Numbered from the stretch's first letter, positions 50,907-60,867 are shown. The stretch is DNA of 61,255 bases from Anaerovorax odorimutans DSM 5092 (GCF_000426305.1 NZ_KE384518.1:214935-276189), one strand, 5' to 3'. Made by a program: numbers and translations. The notes: generated from the sequence alone by a model not told the origin.

Positions 50907-51533
50907 TTAAAAACTGGAGGCAACTTTATTATAAATTTCTTCACATAATTTTTCTGATTCTGTATAAATTGCCTGACCTCTTTTCTTAAAATCTTCTGCC
51001 ATATTTAAATCTTTTATACTGGGAATATTGATTAACACATTTAACCATGCACCTTTTACACAGGATAATAGATTTAATGCAGCAACTCCCAAATCACTTA
51101 CGGCACTTTTATTTGATTTTCCAATCAGCTTATATGTTAATTTTAACCCTTCCAGTCCCTGCTGCATAGCTTCAAGAGGAACCTCAGTAGCTCCTATCGT
51201 AGTTTTAATTATAGCATTACTTCTTAATACTTTTTCTTTGATTGTATCTTTAGGCATTTTATAAGCAGAGGAAAGCAAATTAAATGCGTCCTTATCTTTA
51301 TCAATACCTAAAATTAAATCTTCTAATAACTTCTCAGCCTTTATTTTAACATCTAAGCAAAGTGGTTCAAATTCTTTATATTTTTCTTTCCCTATTGTTA
51401 AATTTATCACCATAAGAGAAAGTGCAATACCTTGTGCCCCTGCAAGTGCACTGGCAGCACCGCCTCCAGGAGCTGGCTCTGATGAAGCTAATAATTCATT
51501 ATACTTTCTTATGTTAAGATCTGCTAATTTCAT
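50907..51533 (-). CDS. Cyclodeaminase/cyclohydrolase family protein
   Basis: 208 residues, the all-helical FTCD C-terminal/FchA fold. Family marks are SSEPAPGGGAASALAGAQGIAL and VPLEAMQQGLEGLKL. It may act as methenyl-THF cyclohydrolase or formimino-THF cyclodeaminase in one-carbon metabolism. No FTCD transferase half or Wood-Ljungdahl genes are in this window, so the choice is open. It is followed in the same direction by nothing, being last of a RidA-cyclodeaminase pair. Confidence 0.9.
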   Translation of the reverse strand: MKLADLNIRKYNELLASSEPAPGGGAASALAGAQGIALSLMVINLTIGKEKYKEFEPLCLDVKIKAEKLLEDLILGIDKDKDAFNLLSSAYKMPKDTIKEKVLRSNAIIKTTIGATEVPLEAMQQGLEGLKLTYKLIGKSNKSAVSDLGVAALNLLSCVKGAWLNVLINIPSIKDLNMAEDFKKRGQAIYTESEKLCEEIYNKVASSF

Positions 51534-51572
51534 ATTTCATTCCATTTCTACCAACTTTGTAACAGCTTTTAT

Positions 51573-51953
51573 CTATACATAGGCTATAGTTTCTATTTCT
51601 ACTAATACATCCTTTGGCAGTCTTGCTACTTCCACTGCTGATCTTGAAGGCAATACTCCTTCTTTAAAATATTTTGCATAAATACCATTCATAGCTGCAA
51701 AATCATCCATATTTTTAATAAATACGGTAGTTTTTAAAACTTTGTCCAGAGAACTTCCAGCTTCTTCTAAAATTGCTTTTACATTTTTAAAAACTTGTTC
51801 TGTCTGTTCTTCTATTGTTTTTCCCACGATTTCACCTGAAGATGGATTAATTGGAATTTGACCTGATGTAAATAGTAAATTACCAAATATATTTCCCTGT
51901 GAATATGGACCAATTGCTGCCGGAGCTTCCTTTGTTGAAACAATTTTTCTCAT
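51573..51953 (-). CDS. ridA: RidA-family enamine/imine deaminase
   Basis: 126 residues. [27 protein letters not shown] is diagnostic, as is [25 protein letters not shown]. The catalytic Arg sits in [23 protein letters not shown]. It hydrolyses reactive 2-aminoacrylate and related imines released by PLP enzymes. It lies 39 bp upstream of the cyclodeaminase gene in the same direction. Confidence 0.96.
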   Translation of the reverse strand: MRKIVSTKEAPAAIGPYSQGNIFGNLLFTSGQIPINPSSGEIVGKTIEEQTEQVFKNVKAILEEAGSSLDKVLKTTVFIKNMDDFAAMNGIYAKYFKEGVLPSRSAVEVARLPKDVLVEIETIAYV

Positions 51954-52025
51954 ATTTTTATCTCCTTTTCATTTTTTAGATACTAATATTTTATCAATAT
52001 TAACATTTGATAAACATAAATATTT

Positions 52026-52562
52026 TTATTTGCATCTTTTATTAAAATTTCTTCCCATATTTTCTTTTAATATTTTTTCTGTCATTATAATTTCTTCTTC
52101 CGTCATGGCTTTTTTAGGCAATATAAAGGCTTGCTGAATATTTACGTATAATAAGAAATATTTTTTTGTTTCATAACCTTTATAAAATAAATCCCATTTA
52201 TATTCACTGTTTCTATTTTCTTTGCCGCCTTTAATTTGAATCTTATTTTCATCAATTATATATTGCCTTTTAATATGAAAAGAAACTTTATCTGTTCTTA
52301 ACACTCTACGAATCATAAGTTCTTGAATAATAAATATCAAAATAATAAAGAAAATCATTATCACATAAAAATAAAAATACCAATCCGGCATATCTAATTT
52401 TCCGGATGCTCTTCCTATCATCATAACAAGTGCTAAAACAAATATAAAAACATAAGCAAAGATTGTCCATCTTTTTCTGAAAAACAAGGTAAAATTGCTG
52501 AGTGCTTTATAATCTTCTTTCTTTATTTCGAAATCAAGTTTTATTTTATTATTTTCTATCAT
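52026..52562 (-). CDS. YcxB-like membrane protein
   Basis: 178 residues, two central helices (about 35-52 and 62-83) and a C-terminal PH-like/YcxB domain with KVSFHIKRQYIIDENKIQIKG, FYKGYETKKYFLLYVNIQQAFILPKKAM. The YcxB pattern of beta strands with the FILPK ending is clear. Function is unknown. Its start overlaps the GIY-YIG gene's end by 14 bp, so they are probably cotranscribed. Confidence 0.8.
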   Translation of the reverse strand: MIENNKIKLDFEIKKEDYKALSNFTLFFRKRWTIFAYVFIFVLALVMMIGRASGKLDMPDWYFYFYVIMIFFIILIFIIQELMIRRVLRTDKVSFHIKRQYIIDENKIQIKGGKENRNSEYKWDLFYKGYETKKYFLLYVNIQQAFILPKKAMTEEEIIMTEKILKENMGRNFNKRCK

Positions 52563-52842
52563 TTATAGTAATCCCCTTACCTTTTTCCTCTATTAATTTT
52601 ATTTTTTTAGCTCTAGCCATATGTTTTATCTTCCACTCCATTTTCATGGCCTCTTCCTTCGTATCAAATGACTCACTGTAAACTAGAGTAACAGGTCTTC
52701 GTCCTCTTGTATATTTTGCACCTTTACCGTCATTATGAGCTTTTATTCTTGACTGTAAATCATTTGTCCAGCCTCCATATAATGTTCCGTCTTTACAGCG
52801 TAATAAATATACATAATTTAATTTTTGAGAAGTTTTTTTCAT
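52549..52842 (-). CDS. GIY-YIG domain protein (UPF0213/YhbQ-like)
   Basis: 97 residues. The single GIY-YIG nuclease-like fold has YVYLLRCKDGTLYGGWTNDLQSR (the GIY...YIG strands changed to YVY...YGG), then KAHNDGKGAKYTRGRRPVTL, then ESFDTKEEAMKMEWKIKHM with the Glu site. It is a solo-domain member related to YhbQ, sometimes involved in DNA repair; function here is uncertain. Confidence 0.9.
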   Translation of the reverse strand: MKKTSQKLNYVYLLRCKDGTLYGGWTNDLQSRIKAHNDGKGAKYTRGRRPVTLVYSESFDTKEEAMKMEWKIKHMARAKKIKLIEEKGKGITINDRK

Positions 52843-52860
52843 CTTAATATGTTAAATCCT

Positions 52861-53427
52861 TTATATCGTATAGTTTACTTCATCATCTATTTTTAAATTT
52901 TTCAAACCACGTATAATTATAAGCAGCCATATGTTAATAATTATCCAAAAGATTATACTCAATACTGCAATAATCTCAAAATTAAAACTAACTGAAATAG
53001 CTAAAATGATACATAAAATACTATATAGTACCGTAAAAATACGAATATTTTTAATATATTCATTCGCCGCTATAGTAAGCTCTAATCTTTCTAATATTCT
53101 AACAGCTCCTGATAATATATAAAAAATCATTATAAAATCTGAAATTATTCCTAGTTCTATTATAATCAAATTGAAAATTAATGCTATACCTTCATAAGAA
53201 ATTAACTTAATAAAGAATATAATAAATTCTATAATAATGCTCATATAGCAAAAAGCCACAGCATTTTTTAACTCTTTTATATTTTCATATTTATATAACA
53301 TTTGTTTTATTCCATTTAATACTATTAATAAACCTATAAAATTAGGGAGAAGCTGAATAGAACCTAAATTTATATGAAACATTGTCAAAAATAATCCCCA
53401 AAAGATTTTACTATATCCCTCTCCCAT
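52861..53427 (-). CDS. Multi-helix membrane protein of unknown function
   Basis: 188 residues with five or six hydrophobic helices over nearly its whole length. No motif is recognised. It begins after AGAGGGATAT and directly follows (no gap) the membrane-anchored protein upstream. The two thus probably act together. Confidence 0.75.
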   Translation of the reverse strand: MGEGYSKIFWGLFLTMFHINLGSIQLLPNFIGLLIVLNGIKQMLYKYENIKELKNAVAFCYMSIIIEFIIFFIKLISYEGIALIFNLIIIELGIISDFIMIFYILSGAVRILERLELTIAANEYIKNIRIFTVLYSILCIILAISVSFNFEIIAVLSIIFWIIINIWLLIIIRGLKNLKIDDEVNYTI

Positions 53428-54345
53428 TTATATTGATCCTCTTTCTTTTAAATACTTTATTAATTTTATAAAATCACATTCAAGATTATATGTATTTCTT
53501 TCAATATTATAAATTCTTAATTCATATGTATTACCAAAATCATCTTCATAAGCAATTACTGGCTTAATATCATACATTGTATAATAGGACATAGTATCTA
53601 ATTTATCTTTAAATCTTGATTTTACATCGATTGTATCAAATTTTTCATACTGTATATTATTTACTTTATCAAACTTATTACCATCTATCGTTAATTCAAT
53701 TAATTCATTGGTCTCTTTAAATAAAGGACTATTAACAGAAAGTAATTTCAAATTTTTTTCAACAATATATTTTTCTTCTGAAATATGTGAACCTTCACTT
53801 GAAGTGCTCCCACTATAATCATTTGTCAAAAGCTGTGTAGAATTTGTTTTTTTTGAGAATAAAAGTCTTCCAAGCTGTACATTCATACTAGTGCCGTCAC
53901 TAAACATTACTTCTGCATTATTTAATTCTAATATACTATTATCATTAAATATATCTTCTCTAGACAGTAAATTTACATAAACCGTTCTGATACTATAAGT
54001 TCCACACCTTTCACCTATTACATTATTTTCATTATTATTGTAGCTAAACACAAATGATGAATTAGGTTTATCTTCTGAAGCCCAAAAGTCAAGCTCTGGA
54101 GCTTCTAAAAATGTAACGTTTGTTACTTTGGCTTTATCATCAATATTTGTTATATACCGAATTATAAACTGAGTATCTTCATAATGATTTTCATCATTAA
54201 CATCTTCCTGTACTTCATATTCACAATAAGTTTTTAAAAAAACAGGCTCATCTAATCTAAGACAAAAAATAAAGCCCAAACATATAAATGCTGTGAATAT
54301 AATGCAAGTAATACATATCTTGAAGATTTTAAAATTTAACTCCAT
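53428..54345 (-). CDS. Membrane-anchored protein of unknown function
   Basis: 305 residues. A single N-terminal hydrophobic helix (about 8-28) is followed by a hydrophilic extracytoplasmic domain rich in Asn, Asp and Glu with beta-like segments (IDDKAKVTNVTFLEAPEL, YDIKPVIAYEDDFGNTYELR). No known domain is recognised. Its stop abuts the start of the multi-helix protein, which suggests one functional unit, perhaps a sensor or envelope complex. Confidence 0.72.
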   Translation of the reverse strand: MELNFKIFKICITCIIFTAFICLGFIFCLRLDEPVFLKTYCEYEVQEDVNDENHYEDTQFIIRYITNIDDKAKVTNVTFLEAPELDFWASEDKPNSSFVFSYNNNENNVIGERCGTYSIRTVYVNLLSREDIFNDNSILELNNAEVMFSDGTSMNVQLGRLLFSKKTNSTQLLTNDYSGSTSSEGSHISEEKYIVEKNLKLLSVNSPLFKETNELIELTIDGNKFDKVNNIQYEKFDTIDVKSRFKDKLDTMSYYTMYDIKPVIAYEDDFGNTYELRIYNIERNTYNLECDFIKLIKYLKERGSI

Positions 54346-54454
54346 AAAATATCCTTAATCCTATTTTAATAATTATTCCTTATAGAAAATAATACAAATT
54401 ACTTCTTTAACTTTAAAAATATTAATGCCATTTAATTATAATATATATATATAT

Positions 54455-55609
54455 TTAATTGTCAATCTTTTTAATTCTCATTATCTTACCTAAAGCAATT
54501 ACAAATATAAATAAAAATATGGTAAATAGAGCGCCCATTTTAGCTGAACCTTGCAATGATACATCTGAATAAGCTTCACTTGCAACAAAGAGTGCAACGG
54601 TTAAACCTAAACCACCTATTAGTCCTGTTAAAAAAACATCCTTTGCCCGCATACCTTCAGGAAGTTTAAATTTTAACAAAACAGCATGACAAGTAAATAA
54701 GGAAATTCCAATAGTTTTTCCTATAACTAAAGAAGCAAATACAATCCATGTTAATTTAGAAATCTGTGAGAGTTCAACCCCTGCATTTGAAATCCCAAAG
54801 AATATCAAGCCATAATCAACAAGTGGAGATATTTGATGTTCAAATTTGTTTAAAGTTGTATGAATTGGTGCATCATTAACTCCATGCATATCAATTAATT
54901 CTGTAGATACTCCTTTCTTAGGCAAAAAAGGAACAATAAATACTAAAGACAATGCTGGGTGCAAGTGTGCAGCATACATACCAATCCATACAATTGTCCC
55001 TGCACCAAAGATATATGGTACATAACTCTTAACTCTCTTTCTATTTAAGGTCCAAGCTATTAACATTCCCACAACTATTAACAATAACCATAAGGGTTTC
55101 ACCGGCTCAGTTGGATCTGAATAGAAAACTGCGATAATAATAAGGCCAATGGCATCATCGGCAACTGCTAAAAGTAATAAGAAGCTTACTGCCGGATGTT
55201 TTTTGCCAAAAACAATTCTTGCTAATAGCCACGCAAGAGCTATATCTGTGGCTGTACATATACCCCATCCATTAATATATTCATCACTGCCAAAAAAATA
55301 GTTCAAAATAAAAAATGTAAAAATAGGACCAATAACTCCACCGGCTGTAGCCATTAACGGAGTTACAGCTTTTCTAATAGGATTTAAAGCCCCACCTCTT
55401 GATAAACTGTTTAGAATTTCAACTCCTGCTATTGCAAAGAAAAAAACCATAAAAATATCATTTATTAAAAAATGAAAATCAATATTAAAAAAAATTGGTG
55501 TATGAATAAAATGATGATACGATTCAATTGATACATTTGTCCATATCAATGATATTATCACTCCTAAAATCAACGGGATAGAATACTCTCTGCATCGTTC
55601 CAATACCAT
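54455..55609 (-). CDS. nhaA: Na+/H+ antiporter NhaA
   Basis: 384 residues with about 11-12 helices. TATDIALAWLLARIVFG and LLAVADDAIGLIIIAVFY carry the DD pair that binds Na+ and H+ in NhaA. GIGLTV-type helix LTGLIGGLGLTVALFVA is also conserved. It uses the proton gradient to expel Na+. This matters for a cell whose Rnf complex and osmolyte system imply Na+ handling. It is monocistronic, running towards the small membrane proteins with a 109-bp gap. Confidence 0.95.
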   Translation of the reverse strand: MVLERCREYSIPLILGVIISLIWTNVSIESYHHFIHTPIFFNIDFHFLINDIFMVFFFAIAGVEILNSLSRGGALNPIRKAVTPLMATAGGVIGPIFTFFILNYFFGSDEYINGWGICTATDIALAWLLARIVFGKKHPAVSFLLLLAVADDAIGLIIIAVFYSDPTEPVKPLWLLLIVVGMLIAWTLNRKRVKSYVPYIFGAGTIVWIGMYAAHLHPALSLVFIVPFLPKKGVSTELIDMHGVNDAPIHTTLNKFEHQISPLVDYGLIFFGISNAGVELSQISKLTWIVFASLVIGKTIGISLFTCHAVLLKFKLPEGMRAKDVFLTGLIGGLGLTVALFVASEAYSDVSLQGSAKMGALFTIFLFIFVIALGKIMRIKKIDN

Positions 55610-55988
55610 AAATGTCCTCCAACGTAATACTATTATTTTATTTTCTCTATTTTAATAATTAGAATATACTATATCAAAAATTTAATTTAGTTTCAATTTA
55701 TAATAATTAAATTTGGAAAAAAATGAATGATATTTAAATATTCCTTCATATATATAGTATAATAATTAGTTTAAAAAAATTTTAAAAAAGATTTGTTTAA
55801 ATTTGTTCTTTTTTAAATTATGTGATATTATTTTTATTGGAGTGTAAATTATTAAATAATTTTTTATAATTTTTTTTATTTTATAATTTAACTTTAGATT
55901 AACCTTAGTTTTATATTTTCCCCATATAATAAAAAAAAACAGTATTTTGTGAAAAAAAAAACATATCACAAGAAAGGAGACTCAAATT
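55610..55988. other. nhaA-rnfC divergent region
   Basis: Extremely AT-rich. It has to contain the promoters of both nhaA and rnf, but no consensus pair stands out clearly. AAGAAAGGAG lies just before the rnfC TTG start. No hairpin or riboswitch is seen. Confidence 0.5.
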
Positions 55989-57296
55989 TTGTCAATATTA
56001 AAAAAACATTTACAGGGAATTCATGTTGACCACAGAAAAAATACAATGAACCATGCTATTGAGACTATGCCTACACCGGATATAGTTTATATTAGTATGT
56101 CTCAACATATTGGCGCTCCCTGTGAGCCATTAGTCTCTGTGGGAGATCATGTAAAAATTGGGCAGCCTATCGGCAATTCGGAGGCTTTTATCAGTGCTCC
56201 TGTTCATTCCAGTGTTTCGGGAAAAGTTACTAATATTGAAGAAGTCATGTCATCACTTGGAACAATGGATAAGACCATAATTATTAAAACAGATAAAAAA
56301 CAAGAACTATGGGAAGACATTAAAATACCAACAGCTGAAACAAAAGAAGAATTTATTAAGGCTATTAGGGATAGTGGCTTGGTTGGTTTAGGCGGTGCTG
56401 CATTTCCAACTCACGTAAAATATAACCCTAGAAATTTGGATGAAGTAGATACCTTAATAGTAAATGGTGCCGAATGTGAGCCATATATTACTTCAGACTA
56501 CAGAACAATGCTTGAACATACTCAAGATATTGTAAATGGTATTTTACTAATCATGAAGCATTTGGAGCTTAAACAGTGTTATATAGGAATTGAGGAAAAT
56601 AAACCTGAGGCTATTGAAAGATTAAATTCATTTTTGTCTACATTTCCTAATATAAAAGTTATAACTTTAGATTCAAGATATCCTCAAGGAGCTGAACGTG
56701 TATTAATTTATGAAACAACAGGTAAAGTTTTACCTCCGGGAAAACTTCCTGCTGATATAGGAGTTATTGTATCAAATATAACTTCCATAGCCTTTTTAGC
56801 TAAATATTTTAGAACAGGTGTACCACTTATTTCAAAAGTGGTTACGGTTGACGGAGATGCTGTCTCTACTCCAAAGAATGTCAGAGTTCCTATTGGGACA
56901 AAGATTTATGAAGTAATTAATTTTTGTGGAGGATATAAAAAACCTCCTAAAAAAATAATTTTCGGCGGACCAATGATGGGTAGAGCAATTTACGACGATG
57001 GTAAACCAATAATAAAAAATAACAATGCAATTTTGGCTTTTGACGAAGATCAAGCATTAATTCCTAATGAAACTGCTTGTATTAACTGTGGGCGTTGTGT
57101 ACAAGCTTGTCCGTTAAATTTAATGCCTACTGCTATTGATAAAGCATATAAAAGAAATGATATTGATGCTTTAAAGAACCTTAATGTTGCAATTTGCATG
57201 GAATGTGGATGCTGTTCCTATGTTTGTCCTGCAAAAAAACAATTAAGTTTAGTAAACAAACTATCAAAAGCACTTGTTAAGGAGGCGGGAAAATAA
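55989..57296 (+). CDS. rnfC: Rnf complex subunit RnfC
   Basis: A 435-residue peripheral subunit that binds NADH/flavin and passes electrons between NAD and ferredoxin-linked centres. An N-terminal barrel-sandwich region (SAPVHSSVSGKVTNIEE) is followed by the Rossmann-like SLBB region: GLVGLGGAAFPTHVKYNP, IVNGAECEPYITSDYR, LPADIGVIVSNITS. Two [4Fe-4S] motifs are CINCGRCVQACP and CMECGCCSYVCP. The start is TTG after GAAAGGAG. First gene of rnfCDGEAB. Confidence 0.96.
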   Translation: MSILKKHLQGIHVDHRKNTMNHAIETMPTPDIVYISMSQHIGAPCEPLVSVGDHVKIGQPIGNSEAFISAPVHSSVSGKVTNIEEVMSSLGTMDKTIIIKTDKKQELWEDIKIPTAETKEEFIKAIRDSGLVGLGGAAFPTHVKYNPRNLDEVDTLIVNGAECEPYITSDYRTMLEHTQDIVNGILLIMKHLELKQCYIGIEENKPEAIERLNSFLSTFPNIKVITLDSRYPQGAERVLIYETTGKVLPPGKLPADIGVIVSNITSIAFLAKYFRTGVPLISKVVTVDGDAVSTPKNVRVPIGTKIYEVINFCGGYKKPPKKIIFGGPMMGRAIYDDGKPIIKNNNAILAFDEDQALIPNETACINCGRCVQACPLNLMPTAIDKAYKRNDIDALKNLNVAICMECGCCSYVCPAKKQLSLVNKLSKALVKEAGK

Positions 57297-57297
57297 A

Positions 57298-58257
57298 ATG
57301 AAAAACTATAAATATGATAATCTTATTGTAGCATCTTCGCCTCATTTGGTTGATAGTATAACTACTTCAAAAATAATGGCAATGGTTATTATCGCGTTGA
57401 TGCCTGCCTTTGCCGTATCTATTTGGGTATTCGGTGCAAGAGCAATATTTTTAACAGGAATATGTATCATCGCATGTGTGGTTTTTGAGTATTTGTTTAA
57501 TAAAATAACTAAAAAACCTTCTACTATTGGTGATTTTAGTGCTGTAGTAACAGGTATTTTAGTAGCATTTAATGTCCCTGTAAATTTTCCATACTGGATG
57601 GCTATTATAGGTTGTTTTGTGGCTATTATTATTGCAAAACAACTGTTTGGAGGAATTGGACAAAATTTTGTAAATCCTGCTATTACAGCTCGTGTAGTTC
57701 TATTTCTCGCATTCTCTACAGAAATGACCAGCTGGCCTACCCCACAAAGAATTTTCTTAGCGACAGATGCAGTAACCGGTGCAACACCTCTTGCATTATT
57801 TGCTAAACAGAATTTTGATCAACTACCTTCTAATACAGAAATGTTCTTAGGAACAATTGGTGGCTGTATAGGAGAAACCAGTGCTTTAGCACTTTTAATA
57901 GGCGGATTATTTTTATTGTTTAAAAAAATAATTTCACCTACAATTCCTGTTAGTTTTCTTGGGACAATGGTTGTTATTTCTCTAATTGCAGGTATAGATC
58001 CTATATTCCAGATTTGTGCAGGTGGAGCAATGATAGGTGCATTTTTTATGGCAACTGATTATTCCACATCTCCACTTACTACAAACGGTAAAATAATATT
58101 TGGTATAGGGTGCGGTCTTATTACCATGGTAATAAGACTATTTGGAAACTATCCTGAAGGTGTATCTTTTTCAATATTGTTTATGAATTTAATTGTTCCA
58201 CATATTGATAACCTTTCAAGAAGAAAATTATACGGTGGAGGTGTTAAAAATGACTAA
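57298..58257 (+). CDS. rnfD: Rnf complex subunit RnfD
   Basis: 319 residues from the ATG at 57298, chosen because GGAGGCGGG precedes it and homologues begin near there. Nine to ten membrane helices. DAVTGATPLALF carries the Thr to which FMN is attached covalently. It also has GGIGQNFVNPAITARVVLFL and GAFFMATDYSTSPLT, conserved in NqrB/RnfD. It forms the ion-translocating membrane core with RnfA and RnfE. It starts immediately after the rnfC stop. Confidence 0.95.
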   Translation: MKNYKYDNLIVASSPHLVDSITTSKIMAMVIIALMPAFAVSIWVFGARAIFLTGICIIACVVFEYLFNKITKKPSTIGDFSAVVTGILVAFNVPVNFPYWMAIIGCFVAIIIAKQLFGGIGQNFVNPAITARVVLFLAFSTEMTSWPTPQRIFLATDAVTGATPLALFAKQNFDQLPSNTEMFLGTIGGCIGETSALALLIGGLFLLFKKIISPTIPVSFLGTMVVISLIAGIDPIFQICAGGAMIGAFFMATDYSTSPLTTNGKIIFGIGCGLITMVIRLFGNYPEGVSFSILFMNLIVPHIDNLSRRKLYGGGVKND

Positions 58258-58804
58258 ATTTAAAGATTATTTTGCACCAACTCTTGTTTTAATGATTATT
58301 TGCCTATGCGTTACAATTGCTTTGGCTGTTACTTATAATATAACTACACCAATAATTGAAGCAAGCGCTGCTGCTGAAGCCAGTGCTTCAAGAGCAGAAG
58401 TACTTCCATCAGGTAAAGACGGTTTTACCGCTTTTGATGTTAATTATACCGAAGGAATTCAAGATGTATATGCAGCTGATAATAACAGTGGTTATGCGAT
58501 TACTTCTTATAACAAGGGCTTCGGAGGCAAGGTTTATACTATGGTGGGAATTGACAACAAAGGCGAAATAACAGGTATAAAAGTACTGTCACATTCCGAA
58601 ACTCCGGGTCTTGGAACAAAAGCTATGACCCCTGAATATCTATCTCAGTACATCTCTGCATCAAAAATAACTTTGACAAATGAACCTGATGCTACAAATA
58701 TAGATACCATAACAGGAGCTACTATATCATCTAAAGCAATCTATGGTGCTATAAATAATGCACTTGTTCAATACGATGAATTGAGAGGTGTTAAAAATGA
58801 CTAA
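58250..58804 (+). CDS. rnfG: Rnf complex subunit RnfG
   Basis: 184 residues. One N-terminal membrane helix (about 8-30), then an extracytoplasmic FMN-binding domain: GFGGKVYTMVGIDNKGEITGIKVLSHSETPGLG, and DTITGATISSKAI, in which the final Thr carries covalent FMN. The ATG at 58250 follows TGGAGGTG and overlaps rnfD by 8 bp. It relays electrons on the outer face of the complex. Confidence 0.95.
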   Translation: MTKFKDYFAPTLVLMIICLCVTIALAVTYNITTPIIEASAAAEASASRAEVLPSGKDGFTAFDVNYTEGIQDVYAADNNSGYAITSYNKGFGGKVYTMVGIDNKGEITGIKVLSHSETPGLGTKAMTPEYLSQYISASKITLTNEPDATNIDTITGATISSKAIYGAINNALVQYDELRGVKND

Positions 58805-59471
58805 ATTAGATCTTATAAAAAACGGAATTATAAAAGAAAACCCTGTTTTAGTTCTATTACTTGGTGCGTGTCCTACTTTGGCTGTAACTACATCAGCTAT
58901 TAACGGACTTGGAATGGGTGTTTCCACTATGACAGTTCTTATTTGTTCAAATATTGTAATATCCCTTTTAAAAAGCGTTATTTCACCTAAAGTAAGAATA
59001 CCTTGTTATATAGTAGTAATTGCGGGTTTTGTTACAATGGTAGGTTTCTTACTTAATGCATATGTTCCTGATATATACGATTCCTTAGGTTTATTTATTC
59101 CTCTGATAGTTGTAAATTGTATAATTTTAGGCAGGGCAGAAATGTTTGCAAGTAAAAACTCTGTTCTTAATTCTGCCGCAGATGGTATCGGTATGGGGCT
59201 TGGGTTTACTCTAGCATTGTTTTTAATGGGTGCAATTCGTGAGTTCTTAGGAGCTGGTACACTGTTTGGATTTACTATAACAGCGAATATTATTAAACCT
59301 ATGACTATTTTTGCTTTACCTCCGGGAGGATTCTTTGTTTTCGGCTGCTTGGTTGCATTAATAAACTTTATTTCTAAAGGTCGTGCAATTAAAAAAACTG
59401 AAATGGGATGCAGCAACTGTCCTTCTGCCGAAGCATGCGGAAAGTCTGAGAAAGGAGAGTGCAATAACTAA
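58797..59471 (+). CDS. rnfE: Rnf complex subunit RnfE
   Basis: 224 residues, six membrane helices. NPVLVLLLGACPTLAVTTSA holds the Cys shared by RnfA and RnfE that forms part of the membrane Fe-S centre; the second is in VNCIILGRAEMFAS. The C-terminus has an extra Cys-rich tail, EMGCSNCPSAEACGKSEKGEC, about 20 residues, beyond the last helix. It overlaps rnfG by 8 bp; the stop shares a base with the rnfA ATG. Confidence 0.95.
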   Translation: MTKLDLIKNGIIKENPVLVLLLGACPTLAVTTSAINGLGMGVSTMTVLICSNIVISLLKSVISPKVRIPCYIVVIAGFVTMVGFLLNAYVPDIYDSLGLFIPLIVVNCIILGRAEMFASKNSVLNSAADGIGMGLGFTLALFLMGAIREFLGAGTLFGFTITANIIKPMTIFALPPGGFFVFGCLVALINFISKGRAIKKTEMGCSNCPSAEACGKSEKGECNN

Positions 59472-60061
59472 TGAAAGAAATTTTAATGATTATGTTCAGT
59501 GTTATCCTTGTTGATAACTTTGTACTAACAAAATTTTTAGGAATTTGTCCGTTTTTAGGAGTTTCTAAAAAATTAGACTCTGCCGTTGGTATGAGCGGAG
59601 CTGTTATCTTTGTAATGGTTCTAGCAACTATTGTTACCTATCCAATATATATATATATATTAGAACCAAGCGGTTTAAAATATTTACAAACTATTGTATT
59701 TATTTTGGTAATAGCTTCATTAGTTCAATTAGTAGAAATATCTTTAAAAAAATATATACCTGCGCTTCATAGATCTCTTGGAGTATTTCTTCCTCTAATT
59801 ACAACGAACTGTGCAGTACTTGGTGTTACTATACTGAATATCGATGAAAACTATACTTATATACAATCAATTTTCAATGCACTAGGTGCTGGAATTGGTT
59901 TTCTTTTAGCAATGGTAATATTTGCTGGCGTAAGACAAAAAATCGAATATTGTAACGTTCCTGCGACTTTTAAAGGAATTCCGTCAATTCTAATTGCAGC
60001 ATCTATAGTTTCTGTTTCTTTTATGGGATTCAGTGGTGTAGTTGATGGAATTTTTAAATAG
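59471..60061 (+). CDS. rnfA: Rnf complex subunit RnfA
   Basis: 196 residues, six helices. DNFVLTKFLGICPFLGVSKKLDSAVGM contains the conserved first-helix Cys, and LITTNCAVLGVTILN the second. RnfA and RnfE are inverted-topology paralogues which hold a [2Fe-2S] cluster between them in the membrane. It overlaps rnfE by one base. Confidence 0.96.
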   Translation: MKEILMIMFSVILVDNFVLTKFLGICPFLGVSKKLDSAVGMSGAVIFVMVLATIVTYPIYIYILEPSGLKYLQTIVFILVIASLVQLVEISLKKYIPALHRSLGVFLPLITTNCAVLGVTILNIDENYTYIQSIFNALGAGIGFLLAMVIFAGVRQKIEYCNVPATFKGIPSILIAASIVSVSFMGFSGVVDGIFK

Positions 60062-60072
60062 GAGGTAGGATT

Positions 60073-60867
60073 ATGCAACAATATTTTTTACCAATCATCA
60101 TTGTTATAATAATAGGCTTTTTAGCAGGTACTATATTAACCTTAGCCTCAAAATTTATGGCAGTAAAAGTAAACGAAACAGTTGTTAAAGTGAAAGAAAT
60201 ATTGCCAGGTGCAAATTGCGGTGCTTGTGGCTATGCAGGTTGTGAAGACTATGCTGTAGCACTAGCCAACGACCCTACAATAAAACCAAATTTGTGCACC
60301 CCGGGAGGAAGTTCAGTGGCCCTTGCTATCAGTAATGCTTTAGGCATAGAATTTGAAGCTGTTGCCGGAAAAACAGCAGTAGTAAAATGTTCGGGAACTT
60401 ATGCAAAAACCAACTATGTAATGGATTATAGAGGATTACAATCCTGTGCAGCAAATAAAATGTTTTATCGTGGCAGAGGAGCTTGTGATTATTCTTGTAT
60501 AGGATATGGAGACTGTGTTGATGCTTGTGAATATGATGCTATAAAAATCGAAGGCGGAGTAGCCGTTGTTGACAATGATAAATGTGTAGGCTGCGGTCTT
60601 TGTGCAAAGAGGTGTCCAAATAACTTGATTGATATAGTACCGGGCAGTAATTTCGTTTATGTAGGCTGCTCTTCAAATGAAAAAGGTGCTGTTACAAAAG
60701 ATAAATGTACTATAGGTTGTATAGGCTGTAAGAAATGTGAAAAGATTTGTAAATTCGATGCTATTCATGTTATAAATAATCTTGCAGTTATTGATTACGA
60801 TAAATGTAAAAATTGTAAAATGTGTATTAATGAATGCCCTGTGGGTGTTATTAAATTTAATAATTAA
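60073..60867 (+). CDS. rnfB: Rnf complex subunit RnfB
   Basis: A 264-residue ferredoxin-accepting subunit. N-terminal helix (about 5-27), then the Fe-S domain GANCGACGYAGCEDYAVALA (C-x2-C-x4-C with a later LCTPGG Cys). Four more ferredoxin-type clusters follow, from CDYSCIGYGDCVDACEYDAI, CVGCGLCAKRCP, CIGCKKCEKICKFDAI and CKNCKMCINECPVG. It takes electrons from reduced ferredoxin. Last gene of the operon. An IS3-family element starts about 35 bp after its stop. Confidence 0.96.
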   Translation: MQQYFLPIIIVIIIGFLAGTILTLASKFMAVKVNETVVKVKEILPGANCGACGYAGCEDYAVALANDPTIKPNLCTPGGSSVALAISNALGIEFEAVAGKTAVVKCSGTYAKTNYVMDYRGLQSCAANKMFYRGRGACDYSCIGYGDCVDACEYDAIKIEGGVAVVDNDKCVGCGLCAKRCPNNLIDIVPGSNFVYVGCSSNEKGAVTKDKCTIGCIGCKKCEKICKFDAIHVINNLAVIDYDKCKNCKMCINECPVGVIKFNN

